Shown here piece by piece: positions 9,129 to 17,658 of a DNA stretch of 64,000 nt (position 1 is its first letter; every line of letters starts with the position of its first letter). The DNA lies in assembly GCF_020532625.1 (NCBI RefSeq), contig NZ_JAJAUY010000008.1:24243-88242 (forward strand), in the 5' to 3' direction. The notes beneath the pieces were generated by a model, which saw nothing but the letters and a program-made list of their open reading frames with translations, ran no database searches and was not told where the DNA came from. A program made the position numbers and the translations under genes. The stretch comes from Streptomyces antimicrobicus. GTDB taxonomy: Bacteria > Actinomycetota > Actinomycetes > Streptomycetales > Streptomycetaceae.

Positions 9129-9690
9129 CTGGGCTCCGTTCGCTCACACCATGTCCGGCGCACACCGCCCCAGCGGCACAGGGCGTAGCTGCGGTAATAC
9201 TCTCAGATGGCGGGAGCTCGACACACGAGTTTGGCTCTTCCCGCTGCGGAGCTGCTCGACGTCCGCCCCGCGATCCGGCGAGACCGTGACCCTCCGCTCA
9301 GCAACCGCTGGGCGGCAGAGGTGCTGCGCGCGGCTGCAGCCTGCACGTCAGGAAGGGCAGCAGGCCGATCAACTTCCCTGGGCCGCGGCCCGGACCAGCC
9401 CTTGGACTGCCGGAAGGGTGCGGCCGTCATCACCTGCAGCCAGCAACAGCTCCGACCCCTTGATGCGGATTGCGCCCAATGCCCTACCACATCCGTCGAC
9501 TTGCGGTCCCTTGGGCCCAGCATGGCCACCTCCGGGCGGCCACCACCTCGTGAGCGTGTCGGCCCCCGTCTCAGACGGACGCGAGAGCCGCAAACTACTC
9601 GGTTGACGAGCTCACTGGCACAGTGGCACTCGAAGCAACCGACCAGCACCACGAGCCCGCCTCGCTCGCCTGCGGCGTCCGCGCCGTCGG
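9129..9690. other. Gene-free stretch between the cassette and the NmrA gene
   Basis: About 560 bp with no coding frame that I recognise. Open frames of about 160 codons exist on both strands, but neither has a recognisable domain, good start or consistent codon bias. It must hold the promoter of the ATPase gene near 9129-9200. The composition is intermediate between the low-GC cassette and the core genome, so it may be a decayed gene or the scar of an integration. Confidence 0.5.
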
Positions 9691-10527
9691 TCACCTGAAG
9701 GCGGCCGCGTTGCGCTCGGCCCAGGTGGTGAAGGGGGTCGCGGGGCGGCCGAGGATGTTTTCGACGTCGGGGCTGACGGCCTGCTCGCGCGGGGTGGGGG
9801 TGCCGATGATGTCGAGGGTGGTGTCGGCGACCGGGGCGGGCATGAAGGTGAGCAGCTGCGCGCGGGCCTCCTCCCGCGTCTGGTGGAGGAAGGTGACCTG
9901 CTCGCCCATGGCGTCGGCGAGGGCGGCGGCGCGCTGGCGCGGGGTGGTCGGGGCGGGGCCGGTGAGTTCGTAGCAGGCCTCGGAGTGGCCGGGCTCCGTC
10001 AGGGCGGCGGCGGCCACGGCGGCGATGTCGTCGGGGTCGACGACCGGGAGGCCGACGTCGCCGAAGGGCGCGGCGACGGTCCGGCTCGCCTTGACCGACG
10101 GCGCCCAGGCGTAGGCGTTGGAGGCGAAACCGCCCGGGCGCAGGAGGGTCCAGTCGGTGCCGGAGTCCATGACGGCCCGCTCGTAGGCGGCGAAGGCCTT
10201 TCCGTGGGACAGGGAGTCCGGGCGGGTGACCACTCCCTGGGAGGACAGCAGGACGATCTTGCCGTAGTGCGCGAACGGAGCGACGACGGCGGAGGGGTCG
10301 CCGGTCATCATGAGGTCTCCCCCGACGAGCAGGAAGACCGCGTCCGCGGCGGCGGGCAGGCCGGCGGCCGGCTGGGCGGCCAGGTCGGCGGCGACGGCAC
10401 GTACGCCGGTCGGGACGTCGGACCGGGTGATGCGGCGCGAAACGGCGGTCACCTCGTGTCCCTGTTCGGCCAGCAGGCGGACGAGCGTGCGGCCGACATT
10501 TCCGGTGGCACCCGTGACGACGATCAT
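9691..10527 (-). CDS. NAD(P)-binding NmrA-type atypical short-chain reductase
   Basis: 278 residues with a Rossmann start, VTGATGNVG (4-12), and an NmrA/QOR2-like layout: VFLLVGG, LLSSQGVV and LLRPGGFASN segments, without the usual Tyr-x-x-x-Lys catalytic pair in a clear position. Family members are cytosolic NAD(P)H-binding reductases or redox sensors. The start at 10527 has a strong GGGAGGAG site. It is transcribed divergently from a TetR gene across about 120 bp packed with AGTCAGTC/GACTGACT repeats, so it is very probably repressed by that TetR protein. Confidence 0.85.
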   Translation of the reverse strand: MIVVTGATGNVGRTLVRLLAEQGHEVTAVSRRITRSDVPTGVRAVAADLAAQPAAGLPAAADAVFLLVGGDLMMTGDPSAVVAPFAHYGKIVLLSSQGVVTRPDSLSHGKAFAAYERAVMDSGTDWTLLRPGGFASNAYAWAPSVKASRTVAAPFGDVGLPVVDPDDIAAVAAAALTEPGHSEACYELTGPAPTTPRQRAAALADAMGEQVTFLHQTREEARAQLLTFMPAPVADTTLDIIGTPTPREQAVSPDVENILGRPATPFTTWAERNAAAFR

Positions 10528-10555
10528 GCGGGGCTCCTCCCCATCGAAGTGTGCG

Positions 10556-10610
10556 AGTCAGTCAGTCAGCTGGCTGGTCAGTTAGTTAGTTGACTGACTT
10601 AGTTGCTTGG
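10556..10610. promoter_or_regulatory. Repeated AGTCAGTC half-sites in the TetR/NmrA intergenic region
   Basis: AGTCAGTCAGTCAG at 10557-10570 and GTCAGTTAGTTAGTTGACTGAC at about 10577-10598 form an imperfect palindromic ladder immediately upstream of the NmrA gene. They repeat the half-sites of the perfect palindrome at 10641-10659 and are likely TetR operators on the NmrA promoter. Confidence 0.7.
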
Positions 10611-10640
10611 CACGGAGACTAGCACGCGTCGGGGTCGTAT

Positions 10641-10660
10641 AGTCAGTCAGGTGACTGACT
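10641..10660. promoter_or_regulatory. TetR autoregulatory palindrome over its own start codon
   Basis: AGTCAGTCA-GG-TGACTGACT: two 9-bp arms around 2 bp. The GTG start of the TetR gene (10651) lies inside the right half. No Shine-Dalgarno sequence precedes it, which suggests a leaderless message, so repressor binding would sit on the transcription start. Confidence 0.75.
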
Positions 10661-11247
10661 CGAAAGAAACCGCCCGCACCCGGGGCGCCGGCGCGAAGCG
10701 GCGGCGGCTCATGGAGGCCGCGGCCGACGTCGTCCACCGGCAGGGCGCCGAACGCACCACCATCGCCGACATCGCGCGCGCGGCCGAGGTACCGGTGGGC
10801 AACGTGTACTACTACTTCAAGACCAAGGACGAACTCGTCGCCGCCGCGCTGTCCGAGCACGAGCGGCACCTGAACCTGCTCGTCAGCCAGCTGGACCGGC
10901 TCCCCGGTCCCCGTGAGCGCCTCAAGGGGCTGATCGAGGGCTGGGTGGGGCAGCGGGACCTGGCCGCCCGCTACGGGTGCCCGACCGGCACGCTCGCCGC
11001 GGAGCTGGGAAAACGCGACGAGGGCGGCTTGGACGTGGAAGCGGGCAGGGTCGTCCGGATCCTGCTGCGCTGGGTGGCGGACCAGTTCCGCGAGCTCGGC
11101 CAGCCGGACCCCGAGGGCCTGGCTCTGACCCTGGTGGGCGCCTACCAGGGCATGTCCTTGCTGGCCAACGCACTGCGAGACCCGGGGGTCATGGACCGTG
11201 AGGGCGCTCGCCTGATCGCCTGGATCGATTCCCTCCATGCCGCCTGA
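10651..11247 (+). CDS. TetR/AcrR family transcriptional repressor
   Basis: 198 residues from GTG 10651. The N-terminal helix-turn-helix (about 15-60; TTIADIARAAEVPVGNVYYYFKTKDEL) is typical TetR, and the C-terminal ligand domain resembles the TetR_C group with GCPTGTLAAEL. It binds DNA as a dimer. The operators at 10556-10660 lie between it and the divergent NmrA gene, and one spans its own start, so it likely represses both and is released by an unknown small molecule, perhaps a redox-active or electrophilic one given the partner. A further upstream start (10603) would lie in the operator region and is less likely. Confidence 0.9.
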   Translation: MTDSKETARTRGAGAKRRRLMEAAADVVHRQGAERTTIADIARAAEVPVGNVYYYFKTKDELVAAALSEHERHLNLLVSQLDRLPGPRERLKGLIEGWVGQRDLAARYGCPTGTLAAELGKRDEGGLDVEAGRVVRILLRWVADQFRELGQPDPEGLALTLVGAYQGMSLLANALRDPGVMDREGARLIAWIDSLHAA

Positions 11248-11394
11248 GCCCGCGGCGCCGCGTCCCGGGGCCCTGCCCTCGGCATGCTGCGCGGCGGGGC
11301 CGCGCCCCGGGGCCCTTGCCTCGGCCCGCCGCGCGGCGGCCGGGGGCGGGGCCCCCGGCCGTCAGCGGCGTTCCCGCCGGGCGGGCGGGACGGC

Positions 11395-11628
11395 CTAGGC
11401 CTGGTCGGGCTCGGCGCGCCGGCGCTCGGGTCGGGAGGTGGCCTCCGGGGCTTCCTCGAAGTCGACCCGGCCCATGTGGCGGCTCATCGACTTCATCAGC
11501 ATCCACACGCCGACGGCGAGCGCCGCGAAGACGACGAAGCCGAGCAGACCGGGGGTCACCTTGTTCTTGTCGAAGGTGTCCCCGGCCAGCGGGAGGAGCT
11601 GCGTGATTGCTTCCTGCGTAGCGCTCAT
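11395..11628 (-). CDS. Small single-pass membrane protein next to mca
   Basis: 77 residues. One hydrophobic helix (about 27-46, TPGLLGFVVFAALAVGVWML) is followed by a basic SMSRHMGR and an acidic/arginine-rich tail, predicting N-out, C-in. The ATG at 11628 is 2 bp after the mca stop, so the two are co-transcribed. I recall the same small partner next to mca in other Streptomyces, but its function is unknown. It could tether or modulate the mycothiol conjugate pathway. Confidence 0.8.
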   Translation of the reverse strand: MSATQEAITQLLPLAGDTFDKNKVTPGLLGFVVFAALAVGVWMLMKSMSRHMGRVDFEEAPEATSRPERRRAEPDQA

Positions 11629-11630
11629 AG

Positions 11631-12512
11631 CTACGCATTCTCCCGGATGCCCGCGAAGAGGTCGGACTCGGGGAGGGAGGTGTCGACGTGCGACTTGGCC
11701 AGCTCGTACTCCTCCGTCGGCCAGACCTCCTTCTGGATCTCCATCGGGACGCGGAACCAGCCGCCGTCCGGGTCGATCTGCGTGGCGTGGGCGATCAGCG
11801 CCTTGTCACGGATCTCGAAGAAGTCCGCGCACGGGATGTGCGTGGTCAAGGTCCGCTCCTTGCGCTCGAACTCCTTCCACCGCTCCAGCCACTCCCCGTA
11901 CGGCGACTCCATGCCGCGGGCCAGCAGCGCCTCGTGCAGGGCGATGGTGCGCGGCTTGTTGAAGCCCTGGTTGTAGTAGAGCTTCTGCGGCTGGAAGGCC
12001 GGGCCGAACTCGTCCTCGGGGTACTTCTCGGTGTCGGCCGCACCGTCGAAGGCGACCATGGAGATCTTGTGGGTCATGATGTGGTCGGGGTGGGGGTAAC
12101 CGCCGTTCTCGTCGTAGGTGGTGATCACCTGCGGGCGGAACGCGCGGATCTTCTTCACCAGCCGGCCGGCGGCCTCGTCCACGTCCTCCAGGGCGAAACA
12201 GCCCTCGGGCAGCGGGGGCAGCGGGTCGCCCTCGGGCAGGCCGGAGTCCACGTAGCCGAGCCACTCCTGCTGGACGCCCAGGATCTGGCGGGCCTCCTCC
12301 ATCTCCTTGGCGCGCACCTCGTGGATGTTCTCCTCGATGTACTTGTCACCCTGGAGCTTGGGGTTCAGGATCGAGCCACGCTCACCTCCCGTGCAGGTGA
12401 CGACCAGCACCGGGATGCCCTCGGAGACGTACTTGGCCATCGTGGCTGCACCCTTGCTGGACTCGTCGTCCGGGTGGGCGTGCACGGCCATCAGTCGAAG
12501 CTGCTCGGTCAA
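11631..12512 (-). CDS. mca: Mycothiol S-conjugate amidase Mca
   Basis: 293 residues. Mca hydrolyses mycothiol S-conjugates to a mercapturic acid and GlcN-Ins, detoxifying electrophiles and antibiotics in the cytosol. It is a zinc LmbE-type amidase with AHPDDES near the N-terminus (His and Asp ligands) and YPHPDHIMTH in the middle; length and sequence fit the Streptomyces protein. The start is the TTG at 12512 (MTEQLRLMAVHAHPDDES), preceded by AGAGGA; longer in-frame starts run into the divergent DUF4307 gene. It shares a 93-bp promoter region with that gene and is followed at 2 bp by a small membrane protein. Confidence 0.95.
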   Translation of the reverse strand: MTEQLRLMAVHAHPDDESSKGAATMAKYVSEGIPVLVVTCTGGERGSILNPKLQGDKYIEENIHEVRAKEMEEARQILGVQQEWLGYVDSGLPEGDPLPPLPEGCFALEDVDEAAGRLVKKIRAFRPQVITTYDENGGYPHPDHIMTHKISMVAFDGAADTEKYPEDEFGPAFQPQKLYYNQGFNKPRTIALHEALLARGMESPYGEWLERWKEFERKERTLTTHIPCADFFEIRDKALIAHATQIDPDGGWFRVPMEIQKEVWPTEEYELAKSHVDTSLPESDLFAGIRENA

Positions 12513-12605
12513 GACAGGATCCTCTGTGATTCGGCGCGATCGGCGGCTTCTATAGTGACCGAATCGGGGGACGGAAAATTCCCGCCCCTCGAGAAAGGAA
12601 CGATC

Positions 12606-13019
12606 ATGAGCGCGGTGCAGCAGGGCCTGCCGGAGGGCCGTTACGGCCGCTCGGCCGACGAGCGTGCCGACCGCAAGCTCAAGATCGTCGGATCGGTGCT
12701 GGGCGTCGCCCTGCTCGGCCTGGTCGGCTGGATCGGCTGGGACTACGTCGGCGGGCAGACCGTCAGCGCCGAGGTGATCAAGTTCGAGGTGGCCTCCGAC
12801 AGCGAGGTGAAGGTCCACCTGGAGATCCGCAAGGACGCCGGGGTCACCGGGGTGTGCACCCTGAGCTCCCAGGACCGCGGCCACGACGAGGTCGGCCGTG
12901 CCGATTTCACCTTCGACCAGAAGTCCCGGCGGATCGACGAGATCGTGGTCCTGAAGACCAAGGCGCGGGCCACGAGCGTCGAGCTGGTCGGCTGCCAGGC
13001 CGCCGGCGCCGCCCGCTGA
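12606..13019 (+). CDS. DUF4307 membrane-anchored protein
   Basis: 137 residues. A basic N-terminus (RYGRSADERADRKLK) is followed by one membrane helix (about 27-46) and a small extracytoplasmic beta-rich domain of about 85 residues containing two cysteines, matching DUF4307 of actinobacteria. Function is unknown. The ATG at 12606 is preceded by GAAAGGA. It is transcribed divergently from mca, an arrangement that I recall as conserved in Streptomyces. Confidence 0.88.
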   Translation: MSAVQQGLPEGRYGRSADERADRKLKIVGSVLGVALLGLVGWIGWDYVGGQTVSAEVIKFEVASDSEVKVHLEIRKDAGVTGVCTLSSQDRGHDEVGRADFTFDQKSRRIDEIVVLKTKARATSVELVGCQAAGAAR

Positions 13020-13163
13020 CCCCGGGCGGGTCCCGGCCCGTGTCGGCCGTCAATGACACACTTCATACACGCGGTGTCCTCCCCCTTTTCTTCCCGAATT
13101 GTTAGGCTCGTGGTTTCGCCGCGATGGCGGCCATGTAGTCCCCTGTACCGACGAGGAGCACCT

Positions 13164-13661
13164 GTGACCCAGACGAGCGACAGCGTCACCTGGCTGACCC
13201 AGGAGGCGTACGACCAGCTCAAGGCCGAGCTGGAGTACCTGTCTGGTCCCGCACGCACGGAGATCGCCGCGAAGATCGCTGCTGCCCGTGAGGAGGGTGA
13301 CCTGCGGGAGAACGGCGGTTACCACGCCGCCAAGGAGGAGCAGGGCAAGCAGGAGCTCCGCGTGCGTCAGCTGACGCAGCTCCTGGAGAGCGCCAAGGTC
13401 GGCACCGCGCCCACCGCCGACGGCGTCGTCGCGCCCGGCACCGTCGTCACCATCGCCTTCGACGGCGACCCGGACGACACCATGCAGTTCCTGCTGGCCT
13501 CGCGCGAGTACGCCTCCGACGCCATCGAGACGTACTCCCCGCAGTCCCCGCTGGGCACCGGCGTCATGGGCAAGAGGATCGGCGAGGACGCCGAGTACGA
13601 GCTGCCGAACGGCAAGAAGGCCTCGGTCCGCATCCTCGACGTCAAGCCCTTCACCGGCTGA
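13164..13661 (+). CDS. greA: Transcription elongation factor GreA
   Basis: 165 residues. An N-terminal coiled coil (about 10-80) with acidic tip AREEGDLRENGGYHAAKEEQ enters the RNA polymerase secondary channel and stimulates cleavage of backtracked RNA. The C-terminal FKBP-like domain (about 90-165) has the family's GVMGKRIGEDAEYELPNGKK. It starts at GTG 13164 with GACGAGGAG upstream. It is a monocistron closed by the hairpin at 13693-13727. Confidence 0.96.
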   Translation: MTQTSDSVTWLTQEAYDQLKAELEYLSGPARTEIAAKIAAAREEGDLRENGGYHAAKEEQGKQELRVRQLTQLLESAKVGTAPTADGVVAPGTVVTIAFDGDPDDTMQFLLASREYASDAIETYSPQSPLGTGVMGKRIGEDAEYELPNGKKASVRILDVKPFTG

Positions 13662-13692
13662 CCTCCGGGGCGCCGACCCGACCCCGACACGC

Positions 13693-13727
13693 CGAAGCCC
13701 CGCCGGTGATTCACCGGCGGGGCTTCG
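13693..13727. terminator. Bidirectional hairpin between greA and the ABC permease
   Basis: A 17-base perfect stem, CGAAGCCCCGCCGGTGA paired with 13711-13727, around a minimal turn. It lies between two converging genes and can end both transcripts. Confidence 0.85.
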
Positions 13728-13732
13728 TGCGC

Positions 13733-14590
13733 TCAGACGGTCGCCGAGCGGTACTTGCGGACGGCCAGAGTCCGGAAGACCAGGACGATCACGACCGACC
13801 ACATCACCGACGCGGCCACCGGGTGCTGCATCGGCCAGGCGTCCGGCACCGGGTAGCCCGGCGGGAGGTTGCCGAACAGCTCGCGCGCGGCCTGGACGGT
13901 CGCGCTGAACGGGTTCCACTCGGCGATGTGCCGCAGGAAGGTCGGCATGTTGTCGGACGGCACGAACGCGTTCGAGATGAACGTCAGCGGGAACAGCCAG
14001 ATCAGCCCGCCGGAGGTGGCCGCCTCCGGGGTCCGCACCGACAGCCCGATGAGCGCGCCGATCCACGAGAACGCGTACCCGAGCAGGAGCAGCAGGGCGA
14101 AGCCCGCCAGCACCTCGCCGAGGCTGGTGTGGGTGCGCCAGCCCACGATCAGCGCGACGACCGCCAGCACGACCACGGTCAGCGTCGTCTGGACCAGGTC
14201 GGCCAGGGTGCGCCCGGTCAGGACCGCCCCGCGCGCCATCGGCAGCGAGCGGAAGCGGTCGATCAGGCCCTTGTGCATGTCGTCCGCGATGCCCGCGCCG
14301 GCGCCGGCGGTGGCGAAGGTGACGGTCTGGGCGAAGATGCCGGCCATCAGGAACTCGCGGTAGGCGGCCGGCGAGGTGTCGCCGCCGACGCTGATGGAGC
14401 CGCCGAAGACGTAGCTGAAGAGCACCACGAACATGACCGGCTGGATCAGCCCGAAGATCACCACTTCGGGGATCCGGAGCATCCGGATCAGGTTCCGCTT
14501 GGCGACGACCAGTGAGTCCCGCACCGACTGCACGACACCGCCGCGCGGGCGCGGGGCGGCCGGCCCGGTGGTCGTGGAGATCGTCGTCAT
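13733..14590 (-). CDS. ABC-2 type drug exporter permease (DrrB-like)
   Basis: 285 residues with six predicted membrane helices after an amphipathic N-terminus (VVAKRNLIRMLRIPEVVIFGLIQP). The ABC2 signature region PLTFISNAFVPSDNMPTFLRHIAEWNPFSA near 200-230 is typical of daunorubicin-resistance (DrrB) permeases. It sits in the cytoplasmic membrane and forms the channel of an exporter with the ATPase encoded just upstream. The start at 14590 overlaps that gene's stop by 4 bp (ATGA). The exported compound is unknown. Confidence 0.93.
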   Translation of the reverse strand: MTTISTTTGPAAPRPRGGVVQSVRDSLVVAKRNLIRMLRIPEVVIFGLIQPVMFVVLFSYVFGGSISVGGDTSPAAYREFLMAGIFAQTVTFATAGAGAGIADDMHKGLIDRFRSLPMARGAVLTGRTLADLVQTTLTVVVLAVVALIVGWRTHTSLGEVLAGFALLLLLGYAFSWIGALIGLSVRTPEAATSGGLIWLFPLTFISNAFVPSDNMPTFLRHIAEWNPFSATVQAARELFGNLPPGYPVPDAWPMQHPVAASVMWSVVIVLVFRTLAVRKYRSATV

Positions 14591-15549
14591 GCGTCCTCCT
14601 CCTGCGTCAGCGCGGCCGCGTGGCCGGTCAGGGAGATGAACACGTCGTCCAGGGTGGGCCGGCGCAGACCGATGTCGTCGATCTCGATGCCCCGCGCGTC
14701 CAGCTCCCGGATGACCTCGGCGAGCAGCTTGGCGCCGCCGGTGACCGGGACGGTGATCCTGCGGGTGTGCTCCTCGACCGTCGTCGCGCCCATGCCGAAG
14801 CCGGCGAGGACCGAGCGGGCGGTGGCGATGTGGTCCCGCTCGTGGACGACGACCTCGACGCGCTCCCCGCCGGTCTGCGCCTTGAGCTCGTCGGAGGTGC
14901 CGCGGGCGATGACCTTGCCGTGGTCGACCACGCAGATGTCGTGGGCCAGCCGGTCGGCCTCCTCCAGGTACTGGGTGGTCAGCAGCAAGGTGGTGCCCCC
15001 GGCCACGAGGTCCTCGATGACGTCCCACAGCGCCTGCCGGTGCCGGGGGTCGAGGCCGGTGGTGGGCTCGTCCATGAACATCACCGGCGGCCGCACGACC
15101 AGCGCGGCCGCGAGGTCGAGCCGGCGCCGCATGCCGCCGGAGTACGTCTTGGCGGTGCGGTCGGCGGCGTCGGCGAGGTTGAACCGCTCCAGCAGTTCGC
15201 CGGCGCGGGCCTTGGCCGCCTTGGCGCTCATCTGGTACAGCTGGCCGACCATCTGGAGGTTCTCGCGGCCGGTCAGGTATTCGTCGACGGCCGCGAACTG
15301 CCCGGACAGTCCGATCGAGCGGCGCACGTCGTTGGGGTGCTTGAGGACGTCGATCCCGGCGACGACGGCCTTGCCGCTGTCGGGCTGGAGCAGGGTGGTC
15401 AGGACGCGCACGGTCGTGGTCTTGCCCGCCCCGTTCGGGCCGAGCAGCCCGAGGACGGTTCCCTCGGGAACGTCGAGGTCCACGCCGTCCAGTGCCCGTA
15501 CATCGCCGAAGGTCTTCACCAGACCCTCGGCGTAGATGGCGCCTGGCAT
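14587..15549 (-). CDS. ABC exporter ATP-binding protein (DrrA-like)
   Basis: 320 residues. Walker A GPNGAGKTT (about 38-46), Q-loop LSGQFAAVDEYLTGREN, signature YSGGMRRRLDLAAAL, Walker B VMFMDEPTTGLD and the His switch TTQYLEEAD are all present. The DrrA-type C-terminal extension (about 220-310), ending in RRPTLDDVFISLTG, is also present. It powers the DrrB-like permease with which it overlaps by 4 bp. No regulator is adjacent in the operon. Confidence 0.95.
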   Translation of the reverse strand: MPGAIYAEGLVKTFGDVRALDGVDLDVPEGTVLGLLGPNGAGKTTTVRVLTTLLQPDSGKAVVAGIDVLKHPNDVRRSIGLSGQFAAVDEYLTGRENLQMVGQLYQMSAKAAKARAGELLERFNLADAADRTAKTYSGGMRRRLDLAAALVVRPPVMFMDEPTTGLDPRHRQALWDVIEDLVAGGTTLLLTTQYLEEADRLAHDICVVDHGKVIARGTSDELKAQTGGERVEVVVHERDHIATARSVLAGFGMGATTVEEHTRRITVPVTGGAKLLAEVIRELDARGIEIDDIGLRRPTLDDVFISLTGHAAALTQEEDA

Positions 15550-15656
15550 ATGGATTCTCCCAGTGTGTTACCGGTGTTTCCTAGGCGAATACTAGGGTCG
15601 CGGGGGCGCCTGCGCCCGGCCGAACGGGTGATCCGTACGGGCGGGGGGACCGGCGG

Positions 15657-15706
15657 GTGCGACGGCACGAGGGAACCGGAACGTGCGACGGCACGGGGAG
15701 CCGGAG
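15657..15706. repeat. Two-copy tandem repeat upstream of the ABC genes
   Basis: GTGCGACGGCACG begins each of two near-identical copies of about 24 bp (15657-15680 and 15683-15706, period 26) in the 175-bp gap between the ilvA stop and the DrrA-like gene start. It may be a regulator site or only slippage. Confidence 0.5.
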
Positions 15707-15724
15707 CGGCGGTGACGCGCGCCC

Positions 15725-16957
15725 TCAGTCGATGATCTTGTACCCGGCGCCGTGCAGCGCCCGCGCGACCTCCGCGCAGTGCTCCTGCCCCTGGGTCTCC
15801 AGGTGCAGCTCCACCTCCACCTCCGTGAGCCCCAGGCGCGGGTCGGTCCGCACGTGGCTCACGTCCAACACGTTCGCATCCACCACGGACAGCACCCCCA
15901 GCAGCCCGGCCAGCGCCCCCGGCCGGTCGGCCACCCGCAGCCGCAGCGACAGGTAGCGGCCGGCCGCCGCCATGCCGTGCCGCAGGATGCGCTGGAGCAG
16001 CAGCGGGTCGACGTTCCCGCCCGACAGCACGGCGACCACCGGCCCGGCCCCGTACCGCTGCGGCTCCCCCAGCAGGGCCGCGACGGGACTGCACCCGGCC
16101 GGCTCGACCACCAGCTTGGCCCGCTCCAGGCACAGCAGCAGCGCGCTGGACAGGGCGTCCTCGGAGACCGTGCGGACGTCGTCGAGCAGCTCGGCGACGA
16201 TCCGGAACGGCACGTCGCCGGGCCGCCCCACCTTGATGCCGTCGGCCATGGTGACCGGCGCCTCCACCGAGACCGGGTGGCCGGCCGCCAGCGAGGGCGG
16301 GTACGCCGCCGCGCCCGCCGCCTGCACGCCCACGATCCGTACGTCGGGCCGCAGCGCCTTGACCGCGACCGCGATCCCCGCGGCCAGGCCCCCGCCGCCG
16401 ATGCCGACGAGGATCGTGCTCACCTCCGGGCACTGCTCCAGGATCTCCAGGCCCACCGTGCCCTGCCCGGCGATGATGTCGGGGTGGTCGAAGGGGTGGA
16501 TGAAGACGGCCCCGGTGCGCTCGGCGTACTCCTGGGCGGCGGCGAGCGTCTCGTCCACGACCTGGCCGTGCAGCCGCACCTCGGCGCCGTACTCGCGGGT
16601 CGCCGCCACCTTCGGCAGCGGCGCCCCGGCCGGCATGAAGACCGTCGCGTGCACCCCGAGCAGCGAGGAGGCCAGGGCCACGCCCTGCGCGTGGTTGCCG
16701 GCGCTGGCCGCGACCACGCCCGCCGCCCGCTCCTCCGGGCGCAGGCCCGCGATGCGCACGTAGGCGCCGCGCAGCTTGAAGGAACCGGTGCGCTGGAGGT
16801 TCTCGCACTTGAGGTGGACGGGCGCGCCCACCAGGGAGGTCAGGTGGCGGCTGCCCTCCATCGGCGTCACCCGGGCCACGCCGGAGAGCATCTTCTGGGC
16901 CCCCAGCACGTCGTCGAGGATCACCTGGGGGACGGGCTGCGGCGCGCGGTAGTTCAT
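15725..16957 (-). CDS. ilvA: Threonine ammonia-lyase with C-terminal ACT domain
   Basis: 410 residues. The PLP enzyme converts L-threonine to 2-oxobutanoate and ammonia, the entry to isoleucine synthesis. Lys61 in TGSFKLRGA is the PLP lysine, SAGNHAQGVA binds cofactor phosphate, and GIGGGGLAAG is the glycine loop. The C-terminal about 80 residues form one ACT-like domain (LRVADRPGALAGLLGVLS). The length fits the shorter IlvA class with one ACT domain, which may be weakly feedback-regulated or catabolic. ATG at 16957. The divergent neighbour is a MarR regulator 179 bp away. Confidence 0.94.
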   Translation of the reverse strand: MNYRAPQPVPQVILDDVLGAQKMLSGVARVTPMEGSRHLTSLVGAPVHLKCENLQRTGSFKLRGAYVRIAGLRPEERAAGVVAASAGNHAQGVALASSLLGVHATVFMPAGAPLPKVAATREYGAEVRLHGQVVDETLAAAQEYAERTGAVFIHPFDHPDIIAGQGTVGLEILEQCPEVSTILVGIGGGGLAAGIAVAVKALRPDVRIVGVQAAGAAAYPPSLAAGHPVSVEAPVTMADGIKVGRPGDVPFRIVAELLDDVRTVSEDALSSALLLCLERAKLVVEPAGCSPVAALLGEPQRYGAGPVVAVLSGGNVDPLLLQRILRHGMAAAGRYLSLRLRVADRPGALAGLLGVLSVVDANVLDVSHVRTDPRLGLTEVEVELHLETQGQEHCAEVARALHGAGYKIID

Positions 16958-17136
16958 GCAGCAAGTCTCGCAGCCGGGCAGGGGCGAGTTCTCGCCATGC
17001 GGAATCGCCTCTCCGGGGGCCCCGGGCGCCGCGGATCCGGGTCGTACCAGTTCTCGAACGACGCGTACGGGCCGCAGTCCAGCCGCGTACGCTGTCCCCC
17101 AACCCTGTCGGACCCACGCGAAGAGAGCCCACGGCC

Positions 17137-17625
17137 ATGCCCTCCAACCCGGCCAATTCCGACCTCCTGCTCGACGCGCTCCAGCACGAGGTGGCGGTGT
17201 TCGCGCGCCGGGCCGAGCAGACCCGCCTGGGCGGGGTCGGTCAGGCGCGCAATTCGATGGACCGCGCCGCCTACCTGCTGCTCAACCGGCTCGACCTGGA
17301 AGGCCCGATGGGCGTCAAGGCGCTCGCGGCGGGCATGGGCATCGACTCCTCGACGGTGACGCGGCAGGTCGCGCCGCTGGTCGACACGGGTCTGGTCAAG
17401 CGGACCTCGCACCCCGAGGACGGCCGGGCCGTGGTGCTGGCGCTGTCGCCGCGGGGGCTCGCCCGGCTGGAGGAGGTGCGGTGCTCGCGCCGCGAGCTGA
17501 TGGCACGGGTGACCGAGGACTGGACCGAGGAGGAGCGCGCGTCCTTCACGGCGCTGCTGACCCGCTTCAACCTGTCGCTGTCGGAGCTGATGGCGGCGGT
17601 CGCCGAGGTCGGTCCGACCTCTTGA
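17137..17625 (+). CDS. MarR family transcriptional regulator
   Basis: 162 residues. The winged helix-turn-helix spans about 35-105 (RAAYLLLNRLDLEGPMGVKALAAGMGIDSSTVTRQVAPLVDTGLVKR, wing HPEDGRAVVLALSPRG), flanked by dimerisation helices. It binds DNA as a dimer and normally responds to small aromatic or oxidising compounds. It starts at ATG 17137 after an AGAGAG site. It is divergent from ilvA, but no palindromic operator that would settle the target is obvious in the gap. Confidence 0.92.
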   Translation: MPSNPANSDLLLDALQHEVAVFARRAEQTRLGGVGQARNSMDRAAYLLLNRLDLEGPMGVKALAAGMGIDSSTVTRQVAPLVDTGLVKRTSHPEDGRAVVLALSPRGLARLEEVRCSRRELMARVTEDWTEEERASFTALLTRFNLSLSELMAAVAEVGPTS

Positions 17626-17658
17626 CCGGGGTGGTCCCGCAGGCCGCACCATGAGGCT

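Noticed and set aside
5059..9655. 9-bp direct repeat CACCACGAG at 5059-5067 and 9647-9655 flanking the cassette, as possible attachment site
   Set aside because: Nine bases in GC-rich DNA at this distance are not beyond chance, and there is no integrase or tRNA gene; kept only as a note.
9203..9698. Overlapping open frames of about 163 codons on both strands
   Set aside because: No family, no ribosome site and both strands open together, so neither was annotated as a gene.
11264..11326. Direct repeat of about 20 bp after the TetR gene (CCCGGGGCCCTGCCCTCGGC and a close copy)
   Set aside because: Two GC-rich copies in a short intergenic gap without a gene or structure; no function to propose.
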